Assembly: GCA_019155185.1 (NCBI GenBank)
Contig: CM032803.1
Coordinates: forward strand, 1,031,501 to 1,095,500
DNA length: 64,000 nt
Reading direction: 5' to 3'
From: Beaufortia kweichowensis
Taxonomy: Eukaryota; Chordata; Actinopteri; Cypriniformes; Gastromyzontidae
Shown: one piece after another, positions 1 to 12,608 of the stretch
How the letters are laid out: each line of letters starts with the position of its first letter
How positions within the stretch are numbered: position 1 is the stretch's first letter
Translations under genes and position numbers: made by a program
The notes under the pieces: model-generated
The model's database searches: none
Seen by the model: only the letters and a program-made list of their open reading frames with translations
Told to the model about the DNA's origin: nothing

Positions 1-587
1 CAGACTACCAGAACTCACTGCATACCAATTCTGTTTTGCATTGTGTTAGAGCGAATGCTTCTAGGTCTTATGCAATGTCTGATGAAATTGTCCGACTTAA
101 ATAAAGTCAGATGCATCTCCATATCATGTGTACAAATTTTGAAGATTTTGAAAGACACGGTTTCGTAGAAGCCTTATTGAATTTATAATTTGTTTTATTC
201 AGGCACTTATACATAGAAGAATGCAATACATTATATGTTAACTAGATTGTCTTAGTAATTAAGACTATGTAAAACCATAAATAGCATAAAAAGGCAGAAG
301 ACAAAACTGTTTGGTCCTGGAATAAATAAAATAACATTTAATTAGACTATTTTACACTGTTCTACCACATATTTTTGTTTTTTGTTTAAGGCACATTCTT
401 GCTTCTCTAAAAAATATCAATAGTGTAAAAAAAGCAAGATAAAAAAGTATTGTGTGTGATGATATGCCAAAGAAATACCTAAACTTGTTAAAGAGAAATG
501 CAAAATTTCACAGTATTAATGGCTTGCTAAACATGTTTGTACCTTTTCACATAGTAAAATAGATATTTTAGTAGTCTTCACTAAGCA

Positions 588-2506
588 CTAGGTAATAAGT
601 GTGCCATTGCTCCTTTTGTCTAAACTCTCAGGAAAAAAGCCCTTTATGCTTCTTTCCTTAGTTAGATTGCTTTCGTCTGCAGTGATCCTCTCATCGGTTG
701 GCAGAGCTACGTATGGTTGGCTGCTCACGTTACCTGGAGGTCCATGGTGGAGATATAGAGGAAGAGAGTCCAAGGTGAAATTGATGTCTTTAAAAGCATG
801 AAGAAGAAAAATGCCTATAATGATGGTAAGAAAGCCACTAACAGTTCCAGCAGCCCCATCAGTGGACATACGAAGCCACTCTTTAAACAAGATGGCTGAA
901 CAGGCCATGACAGATGTAGTAAAGAACACATAATAAATAGGTGTAACAATAGAGGTGTTGAATATGTCAAGAGCCTTATTAAGGTAGCTTATCTGAATAC
1001 TGACACAAATCACAAGGCATACAAGCAAAGCCCAAAACAACGGCTCTTTCAGAACTGCCGTTCCAGCAACCAACTCTTTAATGCCGATGCCTAGGCCTTT
1101 AACGCAGGACACGGACAGTGAGCCAATCACAGAGCAGATGAGGATGTACACTAACACGTTCTTCTGACCATAGCGAGGTGCGACGAAGAATATCAGAGCC
1201 AGGCTGCTCACAACAATGCAGACAGCAAAAACAATGAATCCTGTAAGACAAAATAAAATGTTAAAAAAATCACAATACCAAAATCACATTGTGCTGGTTA
1301 AAATGGTTTCATGTTACCTGGATCTTTGAGTTTTTCTGCCATTGCTGTCAAGGAAGCAACCTCTTCCTCTTGTGGTGCATGGATGACCATAACTGTAGAG
1401 CCAAAGATGCACAACAAGCAGCCGATTTTTCCATGGACATTTAGCCGTTCACCCAGGAAGTATGATGATAGTACAGCACTGAAAAGGAAGTACATTCAAG
1501 TTGTATTTTGTTTGACACTGTAGAGACCAAAGTATATAAAAAAAACATCAATGAATTTACCTGACCAAAACGCTCAATGCTCCTAGAGGCGTTACCAATG
1601 TGGCCGGTGCAAACGCATATGCTGCAAAGTTAGCTGCCTCCCCTATTCCCACTAAAATAAAAAAATGTACATTTTTAAAGTAATGTGGAGATATTTAGTT
1701 ATTGAGACTTGTGACGCAGTGTAAATGTTCAAAGTACACTTAAATAAGGAATAACGAAAGTGATCATATCCACAAAGTCTTGTGTTGAAGTACAGTACCA
1801 GTCCTTGTTTGGAAACATTTACTTCGTGTTGTTTAGAGTTTTTTCCCTATTTTAGTCTAATAGTAAACACATCTAAAACCATGACCTCTTCGTGACTTCA
1901 AAAGTCGTCACCCTTTAACCAAAAATTAATTTTGAAACAGCACTGAAGAAATTTTTATATGCTGGACTCTTACTGGCTGCTTTTTATTTATTATTTGGCT
2001 CAAGTAATCCATTTCAAAATATTATTTTAGTTTTCGAATTAAATAAATGTTGCCAGAATCATTTTTGTTTACAAAAGTAATTTCAAACACCTTTAAATTA
2101 AAAGATGAGATGTTTAAGATCATGAGAAACATTTTTGTCAATTGTGTCAAAACTTTTTACTGAAACTGTACATTTTACAAGCAAGTTTCCTAAATAACAA
2201 CAATAAACAATAGTTACGTCATACTTGTTATAAGCCCAGCCCACCACAACCATTCTTTCAGATATGCATATCCTCCTTGACCTAAATGATGGAGAAAAAA
2301 AACAAATGAACTTAATCACATTTTGAAGAATTTTGCATTGATATTTACTGATAAATAAACCCACCTGCTCTAGTTGAGCCTTTTTTTGCGAGTCGTAAGA
2401 GGCCTTTCTTTTTTAATATAAAACTTCCGCCGATGAAAACAGTGGAGCTGACGGCAAGTGCCAAACCAATGTAGAAATCTGAGCGGTTTACAGCTTCGAA
2501 ATCCAT
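588..2506 (-). CDS. nipa2-like: NIPA2-like magnesium transporter, 5 coding exons, 367 aa
   Basis: Coding exons, read on the minus strand, are 2506-2365, 2281-2225, 1651-1561, 1478-1318 and 1240-588. All have AG/GT borders and together total 1104 bases. The product belongs to the NIPA family of multi-pass membrane Mg2+ transporters (about nine membrane segments), which act at the plasma membrane and in endosomes. Seen in the sequence: the N-terminal FIGGSFILKKKGLLRL block, then NFAAYAFAPATLVTPLGALS, then the LDIFNTSIVTPIYYV and GIFLLHAFKD blocks, and a polar tail of about 65 residues ending SNGTLIT. The blocks and the tail resemble NIPA2 more than NIPA1, but this could be a fish-specific paralogue, so the symbol is provisional. 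The start is the ATG directly after a splice acceptor (MDFEAVNRSDFYIG). A 5' untranslated exon probably ends with the donor near 2937. A minus-strand AATAAA lies at 194-199. The gene sits tandemly downstream of BTK. Confidence 0.93.
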
Positions 2507-2936
2507 CTGTTAGAATTATGGGATATAATAATGATTATTATACATTTGACAAGTGATTACACATTAAAGTTACACCGAGCTAACTAGACAGTATTGTAGG
2601 CTTAAGATGCTCGTCTAGGTTTAGTGAGCTCGGTAGGTTTTGACACACAGCCGTGAAATAGAAAGGGAAGAGAATCATGTGACTCCTCTTTTATTAACAC
2701 AGATAGTTCTCAAAAACAATAACATACGAACTCGATAATTCATTGTATACTAAACATTAATGTGCATTTAAGATTACACATAATAACGTGATAGTTAAGC
2801 ATGTTGTTTAACACTGAACAGGAACATTTCGTTTAACGTATTTAACTCTAGCAGGCAAAAGCAAAATGTTATATCACTTATTTATTTAAATGTATAAGTC
2901 TGTAATAAGAAAATGTGTGAATTGCATAACAAACCT

Positions 2937-3070
2937 TTTCATCGCATCATATCCATCGGTGGCGTTTTAGTCTCGTCTAAATAAACTTCCTGGTAAAGTC
3001 AATGTAAACCGGGTTGCCAGATACTCTCCGTATTAACTTCATAACAAACTGGCAACCTGGTCAGGTCGTA
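2937..3070 (-). promoter_or_regulatory. Probable NIPA2-like 5' untranslated exon and promoter
   Basis: A candidate minus-strand donor (AAAAG|GTTTGT) near 2937 lies upstream of the first coding exon, whose ATG directly follows an acceptor, so a non-coding exon must exist upstream. Just beyond it is a pair of inverted 12-mers (3009-3020 and 3049-3060, 11 of 12 matching) containing GTTGCCAG and CTGGCAAC. No TATA box was seen. The transcription start is inferred. Confidence 0.4.
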
Positions 3071-3971
3071 TATCAATCTTAAACTCTTTTAAGGCTATTA
3101 GTAGTTAGCTTTTGCTAAAACTAACCCTAAATGACAGCTTTAAATGCGTCAAGGGATTTATTTTTATCATTCTTTGTTCTATAGTAGGTCATATAAATAA
3201 ATACAGCAGTGTAATGAAACAACTAATATGTTGGAGCAGAGACCTTACCTACAAATATATCATTAGATAGCTTAGGTATAAGTGAATTTACACACTATAT
3301 TAGTTTATTAATTGAGTTTAGTTAAGTATTTGGGTAATTTGTACAATCAAACTAGTGCTATTAACAAACAGTAGAGCCAGACAAATAATGGAAACCTTAG
3401 TTTTATTCATCACACAGCTACATATAAAGCAAAAAGTGTAGACTTTATTTAAATATCAGAATTCAACCACAGAAGATGATTTTAAAAAGCACAATTTACA
3501 CAAGTTTAACACTTAAACCTTTTGGTTTTACCTATGTTATTTTTTTTTAATATTAAACCAACAGAAAAACTTATGCAGTCACTATGTACATTAAATGCAT
3601 ACAATCCTGAATATATAAGTTATTTTTAGAAATGGTTGATATAGCTATTATTATTGATAACTGTAATAAAAAGGTAGCTTTTTGTTTAGATATGAAACTT
3701 GCTTGGAGAATAAACACATAATTACTTTATGGACATTTGGGGAAATTTTAACCTCTCTTTTTCTTGACTCAAATAATGCAACATGAATTTATTCCAGAGA
3801 TATAACAGTTATATTTTACATTTATTGCAACTTCTGTTAAAGGTAATTTATTAAGGAGGTTATTATATGAACAGTTTTTATATCTATAATTTCTTGTTGC
3901 CCCTATAGACTTCGGCATATGGTAGATTATATCCTTAATGTCCGAGGGTTTTCTGTAGTTATGTTAATCTT
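3071..3971. other. Intergenic gap and BTK 3' untranslated region
   Basis: AT-rich sequence without coding exons. Minus-strand AATAAA hexamers at 3821-3826 and 3788-3793 lie about 150-180 bases downstream of the BTK stop and probably mark its polyadenylation site. The rest shows nothing recognisable. Confidence 0.5.
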
Positions 3972-6900
3972 TTACATGCTGAAGAGCAAATCCTTGATGG
4001 TCATGACAAGGTCCTGGAAGGTGGGCCGTTCATCTGCTTTCTGTGAAAAAAAGAAGGTAATCATTTTCATTTTTAATATATGATTTCTGTTATTTTTACA
4101 CTAGGTCAAATGTTAGTTCCACTACCAGTCTAGGACTGTGTACCTCATGCCAACAATTCATCATGATGGAATAAACTTTGTCATTAGCCATTTGTGGGCG
4201 ATACAGACGTTGACCTGCAGATATTTTATCTACTATCTCTGTGTTGTTCCACCGCTCATACGGCATTCTGCCCAAAGTATATATCTCCCACATCAAAACA
4301 CCTGTCAAGAAAAGTTACGCAAAACAAATGAGTGAAGAGAAAATGAAACCACAGTTTTGACAGAAGCTAAAGGTGACGCACCAAAAGCCCAGATATCTGA
4401 TTTGCTGCTAAATTTGCAGTAAAGGAGGACTTCAGGTGGAGACCAGCGCACGGGGAACTTGGATCCTGCAGAGCTCATGTACTCATCATCCAGAACATAC
4501 CTGTAATGACACTTGGAGGTAAGTTCAGGGAAGTGGATGGAGGACAAAAAATCTTTGTGAATTGAGCTAAACTAGTGCTCAGTTCAATGCATAAAGCTGT
4601 CTTACCTTGACAATCCAAAATCAGTCACTTTAATGGTTCCGTTTGAATCTACTAAACAGTTTCTAGCAGCCTGCAAACAAAAGCGAATACATATAACACC
4701 ACGATATCATTTGAAGTGAACAATCTTCCATATTTTTTGCTCGTACCAGGTCTCTGTGAATGTACTGATTGGCCTCTAGGTAGGTCATACCCTCACTGAC
4801 ATCTTTACACATCTCAAGGAGAAGAATACCAGAGGGATGCTGCAGGGTGTGTAAGTAGTCCAACAGACATCCATTGGCAAGATATTCTGTGACTATATAG
4901 ATGGGTCGTTGTTTTGTACAAACACCATACAGCTGCACCAGGTTTTCATGACAGAGTTTCCTAGAATTATACAGAAGATTTTAAATAACAAAACCCAAGT
5001 AGTATTTTACATTGAATTAGTTGTACTTACATCATGACCTTAGCCTCCTCAATGAAGTCATCCTCAGACATTGAGCCTTCTTTTACCATTTTAATGGCCA
5101 CGTCATGGCGGCCTTGCCACTTCCCATATTTCACCACTCCAAACTGACCATTGCCAAGTTCTCTGATAAACGTAAGCTGTCGAGGATCGATCTCCCAGCC
5201 TCCTGAAAGAGTAAGTAGGACACAAAAATACATTTTAACACATTTGTGTGCTTATCAACATACAATGAGAAACATTTGTAGGACCATATCGCCAAACTCA
5301 CCATATCCCAGACCTGCGGTGGATGGAGCATGCTGAGTCCGATTTGACACGATGTGTTTTAGTCTGCTTACCAGACCTGACATAGACATATATTTGATTT
5401 GAACACTTTAATAACCATAATTCTGTATATGTTTGTGATTGATTGTGGTAACATTTACCTGCTGCATTGTGCTGGTGGTAATTTATAAGTTCTGGGATAG
5501 TGCTAAAGTTGTGGTTCTCTGCTAGATAGAACTGGTCTTGTGCGGTGACGCATATGTTGTAGTGTCTGCAGCTGCCAACAGTATCACTGGAAGGAACGAT
5601 AAGTTAGTGCCAGTTTCCCTTAAGATTACAGTGAAATCTTCAATCTTTCTTGCACAGAATTTGAGACTTGCACAGTCCTTTGACAGTTTTCACTGTGATG
5701 GTGCTCATCTGAGTTTTGCAATCGTGGTCTGGTTTTAATATATTAACTGTAAGAAAACTGTGGCGTATTAAACTTACCCACCAACCTTGGTGAACACAGA
5801 GACGGTGTATTTTCCTGTGAATTTGCCAGAATCTCTCACCAAGAAACCACCGTCTTTATTCTGTTTTTAAAGACAATACAGCATAGGGTGAATATAGATA
5901 TACTGTGGTCCAATTTACCTGAATTTATTGTACAAATTATACATCAAAACATAAAATTTTATTGTTATCACACATTGAATGAACACAACATTTGTTATTT
6001 TGTTGACATTTTTATTTGACGTTTTTATCACATTTCTGTACTTACTTCTGTTTTCAGTAAATTCTCAGCTTGACTGCGGTTAATATTCTTGCAGTACCAA
6101 CTACGAGACAGAAGAGCAAATTTTGATAATTTAAGTTTTAGAAGATAAAATGACTCAAAGGTAACATCCTTTGTGGTTTATAGGACTTAGAACGTTATTT
6201 ATTTTTAATTACTCTTCTCAAAAGTTTACTTACTCATATTTCTCCAATCCATTCAAGGCCTGAGCGATATAGTTACTTGGGATGTATCCTTCCTTTCTGT
6301 AAACAGTGATTAGCATGTTAAAATACTGTTTTTCATATCTGAGAGGACAGATAATATGGACACAGCTCTGACTGGACAGCTAGTTCCACCTGACTACCTT
6401 AAAACCACATCCTGTAAAAGTTTCACCCGGCATGCAAATCATTTGACAGCTGGGTTTACACATTCTGACCTTCGCAACATTTAGCACATCTTGATGTTTA
6501 TCAACGTAGAGCAAGTACTTAATGTCATTTTCTCGTTTTGTAATTGTGCCATCTTACCCGTATTTATCTCTAGCTCGAAACCAGTTGGGATCGTTGATCT
6601 CTAAGAGCGTGTACTCCTCATCCTTCCTCAACTCCAAATCATGGGACGCCATTGGTTGGTATTCATATTCAGCTATAACAGTCATGCCCACACTGAAGCC
6701 TGATGGCACGGGCGGCTGGGGAGGCAGTGGCCGGGGCAACTTTTCCTGAAACAGCCGGACAACACAGATGAGTTCTTACTAACAAATCTGATAATACGCC
6801 ATGCACGTATTGATCGATAGATTACCTCTTCGGGTGTAGGTGGGAGTGGCTTTCTGGAATCACGCTTCTTGGAACCTCTAGTAGGAAACCCTTAAAAGAG

Positions 6901-8366
6901 GAGAGATGTCAACATGTACTGAATAAATATGGTTATTGGATGATGTTTATAATGAGCAATAACTATTGCATATAAGTGAGAATACAAGCGTGTGCTCATT
7001 TATTTTCACTTTTTGGTCCTTACAGACCTCCATTTTTGTTCTCCAGCACTCGGCAGCCCACAGCCTGTTTAACCTCCTGCATGCAACACTTCCACATTCC
7101 ATCTTCCCAGAAGCACGGATGGTATTTCTGCAACAGGTCCTTGTTAAACCGTACCACTTTAAGAGAGGTATACGGAAAGTTATTTGCATTGAATCAACAC
7201 TGGGTTTTGCATAGGACATGTGAAGCCTTCATACTAAATTCTTTATCTTTCCTGTGATCTAGTCTACATAAATGTGGCTTAATTTGACTGCAGGACTTAA
7301 TGATAATCATACTGACCATTCTTTAATTCATGCATCCACTGCTTTCGAACTTGGTCTGACTTAGCAAATACATACAAGGGACCTTCATCATAGATTATCT
7401 GTGGGAAAAGAGAAAGACATTTGGAAACTTGTTTACTTATATAAATGTTTTGTTTTTTCTTTACGAGACATTCTATTTTTTTGTAGTTTTTAAAAATCAT
7501 TTATTTTTCTATTTTTTCTGGCTTTCAACTGCTGCAAAAGTACATAAATTGACTAAAATGTAAATTCTGCTGTTTGTAGACAGGTTGTCAGAAAATCTGA
7601 ATGTTTTGAAACACTTTTGAGCTTATGTTTTCTTCTGTCTAACACATTCACAGCGTCAGCACCTGTTGAGCTCTGTGGTTCATCTGATTTCAGACTCTAA
7701 AGAGACAATGTTTCACTTCTGCTCAAGTGACTCTCTCGGCTGATTAAAAGCTTGAAAAGCTTCTACCTGCATCTTTTTTACTATCTGCCTTATAAAAAAA
7801 CACTATGTTATCATATATTTATGAGATAATTGTTGTCCTTTAATAATTACAGACACATAATGAACATACACATATATAGTCTCTGGTAATGTCCTTTTCT
7901 TTACAATCTCACCTGAAATGGATAAAGACGCTCAGGAGGCGCGTTGTCGTCAGGTAACACAATCGCCACACATTTGATCTTTTCAATGTCCACATATCCC
8001 TTCAGTCCTTTTCTTTTCTACACAGCCAATAGAAGAGTTGTGTTTTAAAAAACATCCAATGTGTAAAATTCTTTTGTAAGATGAAATTTGTCAATGTAGT
8101 TTTGAAGAAATGAACATCCTGGAACTAAAAACAGTGGTTTGGATCAATCTATTCAAATCACAAGCTTATTTCCAAAACATCCTCCACATCTCCCAGTAAA
8201 ACAAAAGATATCAAATCATACTTACCCCTTTATCGTAATCATAGTCATAATAGGATATCTTATCCTGTGTGAGTACAAATAACCTCTCTTTGAAGTTTAA
8301 AGGTGAGGTCTTTTTCTTTTGCTGGGACCGTTTTATAAAAATCTCCTCCAGAATGCTGTCTGGCAT
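3972..8366 (-). CDS. btk: Tyrosine-protein kinase BTK, 17 coding exons, 628 aa
   Basis: Exons: 8366-8226, 8017-7913, 7398-7317, 7156-7024, 6877-6826, 6745-6558, 6296-6234, 6100-6046, 5860-5778, 5571-5459, 5376-5302, 5202-5031, 4960-4747, 4670-4606, 4500-4382, 4301-4144, 4040-3972 (1887 bases). BTK is the cytosolic Tec-family kinase that binds PIP3 and activates PLC-gamma2 downstream of the B-cell receptor. Seen: PH domain with PIP3-site R28 and D41 (human E41); Btk-motif zinc ligands H122, C133, C134, C144; proline-rich KPLPPTPEE; SH3 with AEYEY in place of ALYDY, keeping Y200 (human Y223); SH2; kinase domain with GNGQFG loop 380-385, K401, gatekeeper T445, C452 (human C481), HRDLAARN, and activation-loop Y521 (human Y551). 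Residues AGLGYGGWEIDP and the GLA neighbour favour BTK over TEC or ITK. The start MPDSILEEIFIKRSQQKKK matches the family N-terminus. Confidence 0.97.
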
Positions 8367-10279
8367 GTTCGTTTAAATCTGATTTAATCTTGAGGAAACA
8401 AAGAGAGATAATGCGTTATCTTTGTTGAACATTTTTAAATAAGCTAGTGGTCATGAAGATATATGTTGATGTTAGTTTTCTTAGACTGGTTAGTAACTCT
8501 TTGTTATTTACTATATTAGAAAATATGTTTTATATAGCTTCTGTGATGTTTATGAAGAATCCTACAAATTGCATATAATGGCCCCAAAACTGTATCTGGC
8601 CATATTGATATAACTATAATATCAAAGCACATTTGTCAGGGCCTTTATTCTTTATTCCTAACACTTTCATCTATGTTGAAGTGTCCAAATATAAAAGAAT
8701 GGTTTTCATTTTATGCTACATCCAGGGTTTCCCTATTCAACAGTTGATTAGGAATGGTTTTGCATGAACCCTCCTGTTAGCATCAATAACATTCTTTGTT
8801 GCCAATATTTCCTCATTTTTATCATCCGTTCCATTGAACATTTCTTCCTGCTCTGGTCTAATCTGGCCAATCTGAATATCAGGTTTTCACTTTACACTCC
8901 CTACACAAACAGCACAGAGACCCCACTGATTCCAGCAAACGGGGTAGGTGAGCAAGTGTGTGTTAGGAATAAAGAACTTGTTTAATGAACTTGTTAAAGA
9001 ACCTTTAACTTATTGCAGTCTCTAACTTTTCTCTTTTAATGGCAATAGTTATAGTAGAAAAGCATTTGGTACCTGTCTCTCAGTATCTCAGTTAGTTTTG
9101 TTCCTCAATACTTTCATAACAAGCTTTAACAGCCGTTTATTTTTCTCATGTAGTTGTTATATGCTGAGTCGTCTGTGTTATGTGGCAGAGAAGCTGAAGT
9201 GCCTATTTTAAAAACCATCAGAGCATTTCCTGGTTTCTTCTGCTACCACATAACCAACCCACATTTGAACACTTTAAACATCTCGGATGGTTTGTGATAC
9301 AGACTTTAAAAAATAATTGCTATTTTGAATGTGTGTTGGTTTTAATAACGCACAGTTGTTGAGAAATTACAACTACGTGTTTTAAAGACAAACTCTTTAC
9401 CTGCATAATAATGCTGTGCGTTAGGTGTTTGGTTGGTATGTCAGGCCTGCAGTATAACACTTTGGTTTTAGCAACATTGTTTGTCGTGTAAAGTTTGAGA
9501 GCTTTTTCAAAGGGCAATGACTTACAAGCGTTGACACTGTGGAACTCAGAGGGAAGTTGCATCAGTGTTATACAGAGGAAGGGGAAACTCAGTTTGTATC
9601 GGCATCAGTATGCAGTACGAGTCAGATAAATACTGTTAAGCTTGTCTCTGTTTCACATCAGGGGGTTTTCAGACAGATGTTGCACAAACTTACCCAGTAA
9701 CCATTTGTTGGTGTATATATCTCATGAAGACTAAACTTCCTCCAATATCAAACTATGAATAGAGGATTACGAGGTGTTGTGGAATCTGAATCCTAATTTT
9801 AGGCTGAATTATTTAGTAAAGTGTTACATATTTTATTAGGTATCATGTATGAATGATTGTTTTCAGTGTGTTTTTTTGTAAAGCAAACATAAAATATCCA
9901 GGGATTTATACTCCCTGATGCCCGTTTTTATATTTTAGGAACTTTCTGGAATCTCTTGTGTCTATAATGTTCCTGAATGATAAGTTTGTGTGCATTGCTG
10001 ATGTTGGGAGGGAGGGGATTAGACTGAGAGAGAGAGACCAAGAGACTGATAAATTAGACCACACTTTATCTATACCTCTGTGGTTCATTACCAACGAGTC
10101 ACATTCTGCTTATTTACTTGCCTTTTTAAAACTCGTATTTCACAACAACAGTATTTTAAGCATGAGACTGAAGTTATAGTCACTGTTGTTTTTGCAATGC
10201 TAGATGTTTAGCAAAAGAAAACATTCACCTAAATAAAAAATCATATATGAAAGACTGTAGAATACTACAAATGTTAAGT

Positions 10280-10400
10280 TCCTGTAGCTCATTTATCACA
10301 AGTTCGATTTCCACGAACACACAAACGTGCGCGTCTAAGATATGTAGCCTGACCAGACCAACACCTTCTCTGGGTAAAAGCATCTTCCAAATGCATAAAG
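10280..10400 (+). repeat. tRNA-derived SINE fragment
   Basis: A box-A-like GTAGCTCA is followed by a box-B-like AGTTCGATTTCC and, about 65 bases on, by the tail GGGTAAAAGCATCTTCCAAA. This is the layout of a widespread fish SINE. The copy is divergent. Confidence 0.6.
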
Positions 10401-11034
10401 GTAAGTGAAAGTGTCGCTCACAGAACTTTTCTTTTAAATGTGCTTCCTTGTATTGCTCATATGCAACTAGTATTTTAATGCAAAGCATAAGATATAACAT
10501 ATATGCTGGTTTTGTATTATCATGCATTAAGCTTTGTGGTATAATATGTGAAAGAATGCATAGGCGTAAACCGCCTACATGTTGTTGTGGCTCAAGAAGG
10601 TGATATAATTTTCTCTAAAACATTTTTTTAAACTGCATTAATTCTGGTAACTGGGGTTAATCGACAACAACCCTCTTTTTATTTTTTGTAACAGCCCAAT
10701 TTGTATGATGTGTGGTCAATTTAATTTAGTGCTGGAATGTTGACTTGCTTAGAATGACCATGAAACAGGATGGTTAAACAGTAAAGAGGGTGCAAATAAA
10801 AAAACACCATATTTGTAAAAAGGAAACACAGGCTAAAATGGATTTGTTAAGCCAACATACTATTGTGGAGTGTGTCTCCATTACATTTGCTTAAGATTGT
10901 TATGTGGCTTTCACACAGCTCGTTGTTTTTTAAATATATGTTAAGAGCAAAGACAAGCAGGATCCTACACTCAATATAATATAAAGGTGCTTTAAAAGGT
11001 TCTCCACAGCGATGACACAAAAGAACCTTTTTTG

Positions 11035-11150
11035 GTTCCCCAACCATTTCTGTTGTAGTCTAAAAAACCTTTTGTGAAACAGAAAGGTTCTTCATGGAAC
11101 CATTCAGGCAAAAATGGATCTTCTACAGCATAATGAAGCACCTTATTTGG
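11035..11150. repeat. Short dispersed repeat with AAGAACC/GGTTCTT arms
   Basis: The segment contains alternating AAAAGAACCTTTTTTGGTTC, AAAGGTTCTTCATGGAACCA and similar arms, so it can fold back on itself. A second copy lies at 22550-22640. Family name uncertain; probably a non-autonomous DNA element. Confidence 0.5.
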
Positions 11151-11308
11151 TTAAAGAAAATATTTGGTTTCTTTCCAACATAACTCAATGTCCACCCAGT
11201 GAACATATAGAGTCAGTTTGCATTTGATGTCTGGCAAATTACACAATATTGAATTTTGATAAGAGATACCCCAGTTGTCAACTATTATAGAGTTGTATGA
11301 AGTCCTAC

Positions 11309-11405
11309 CTCGGTTCTTTCTCCAGTGAGATCTGGCAGCAGGATGAGATGAGTTTCAGACAGAGAGCAGGTTGATAAACTGGACACAGAATGTGATCAAC
11401 AGCGG
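11309..11405 (-). other. btk: Predicted BTK non-coding exon 1
   Basis: The minus-strand donor CCGAG|GTAGGACT at 11309/11308 and a TATA box about 30 bases above the inferred start delimit this exon. The upper boundary is set only by spacing from the TATA box. BTK in mammals also has a non-coding first exon. Confidence 0.55.
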
Positions 11406-11432
11406 ACAAAACTCCACCCTACCACAGGACTC

Positions 11433-11460
11433 TTTATACCCAGTTCCCCTTTTGCTTCCT
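11433..11460 (-). promoter_or_regulatory. btk: BTK core promoter: TATA box with PU.1/ETS-like sites
   Basis: On the minus strand TATAAA (11433-11438) is preceded by AAAAGGGGAACT (11442-11453), close to the PU.1 consensus, and by an ETS core AGGAAGC (11454-11460). PU.1 control of mammalian BTK is established; its use here is inferred from sequence. Confidence 0.55.
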
Positions 11461-12608
11461 GCTCATTTTCATACTGTCGCTCATGCAGAGCTGCTGTTAA
11501 CAGTTTCACACTATATGTTGACACTCTCATATGTAACTAACCTTTCTCTTAGAGAAGGTTACATGTGATTAATCCTATCTTGCTTGGCTCCCTTGTCAAT
11601 AAGACAACATTATTTTTTGCTACTTGTAATTATTATAGAGGCAACAGCATCATATAATGTTACAAGATATTGAAAACGTACAAGACATTTGGTTGCTGTT
11701 CTGTGTTATCACAAATCTATTGATCACTATTTACTTGACCTACTTTGTCTTTATGTACGTCAATCACTGATGAAAAGCCACCAAAATATATAAAATTGTC
11801 TTATATAGCAATTTTGGGATTTCAGGAGTACAGTAAACTCACTGACTGGCTGGATTCATACGTACATTAAACTCCAAAACACATGGTGGCGCCAGAGTTC
11901 AGCAGCACACATACACACTTTTTTAGCTAACAAAGTTTGACTATTGTTTAAATACATAATTTTTTGTGTTAATGTAATATTTATATGATACTATGGTACC
12001 TTTATATCATGCTAAATACATAAGATTAATATTACAAAGTACTTTCATTATTACTATTACTGTGACAAACTGATCACTATTTTTAAGTATAATGTAATGT
12101 TGATAGGTATATTTGCAGCAATTCAATATATTGGGAACAATGTGCTTATCAAAGTATTAAAATACAAACAAACATTTGTAAATGCTTTATTTGATTTTAA
12201 AGCAAAAGCAGTCAGATTAATTGTATGTTTAAAAAATCCCTGAGTCTTAAAAGGCACAAAGTATGGCAGTGCAAATTGCTGTAAAGCATATTGTTACATG
12301 ATGATGTGTTTTGTTGACATAGCACATCTTTAGTACACTGCAAAAAATAAAAAAATCATTACAATGTGATTATAGTGGTTCTCTGAGTTAAAAGTGCTTT
12401 GTGGATTTGTTACAATCAAAGTATAAAATTATACACAACTGCATATGAACTTTGATTGCTGAATGCTTATTTAAAAAAATGAGTTAAAAACAGATTCTGA
12501 ATATTTCATTGAAACATTATACAGCCAGTGCATCTCAATCACATTAGTGGAATAAAACGTTTTCCTTTTCTCTGCTTAAACTTTGTTATCAAACCACACT
12601 GAGTCGTA
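11461..12608. other. BTK-GLA intergenic region and GLA 3' UTR
   Basis: About 1.1 kb, AT-rich, no coding exon and no RPL36A gene on either strand. A minus-strand AATAAA at 12186-12191, about 420 bases past the GLA stop, is the likely polyadenylation signal. Confidence 0.55.

Larger units (their letters stand above)
8367..11308 (-). other. BTK intron 1
   Basis: About 2.9 kb between the predicted non-coding exon 1 and the first coding exon. It holds a tRNA-derived SINE fragment (10280-10400) and an AAGAACC-type repeat that begins near 11035. No other exon or RNA gene was recognised. Confidence 0.5.

Noticed and set aside
3972..8366. TEC or ITK instead of BTK
   Set aside because: Kinase and linker residues (AGLGYGGWEIDP, NGCLL, SRYVLDDEY) and the adjacent GLA gene fit BTK; only the short PH loop resembles TEC/ITK.
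11880..11900. CTCF-like motif GGTGGCGCCAG
   Set aside because: Too many mismatches to the consensus compared with the sites at 14206 and 29715.
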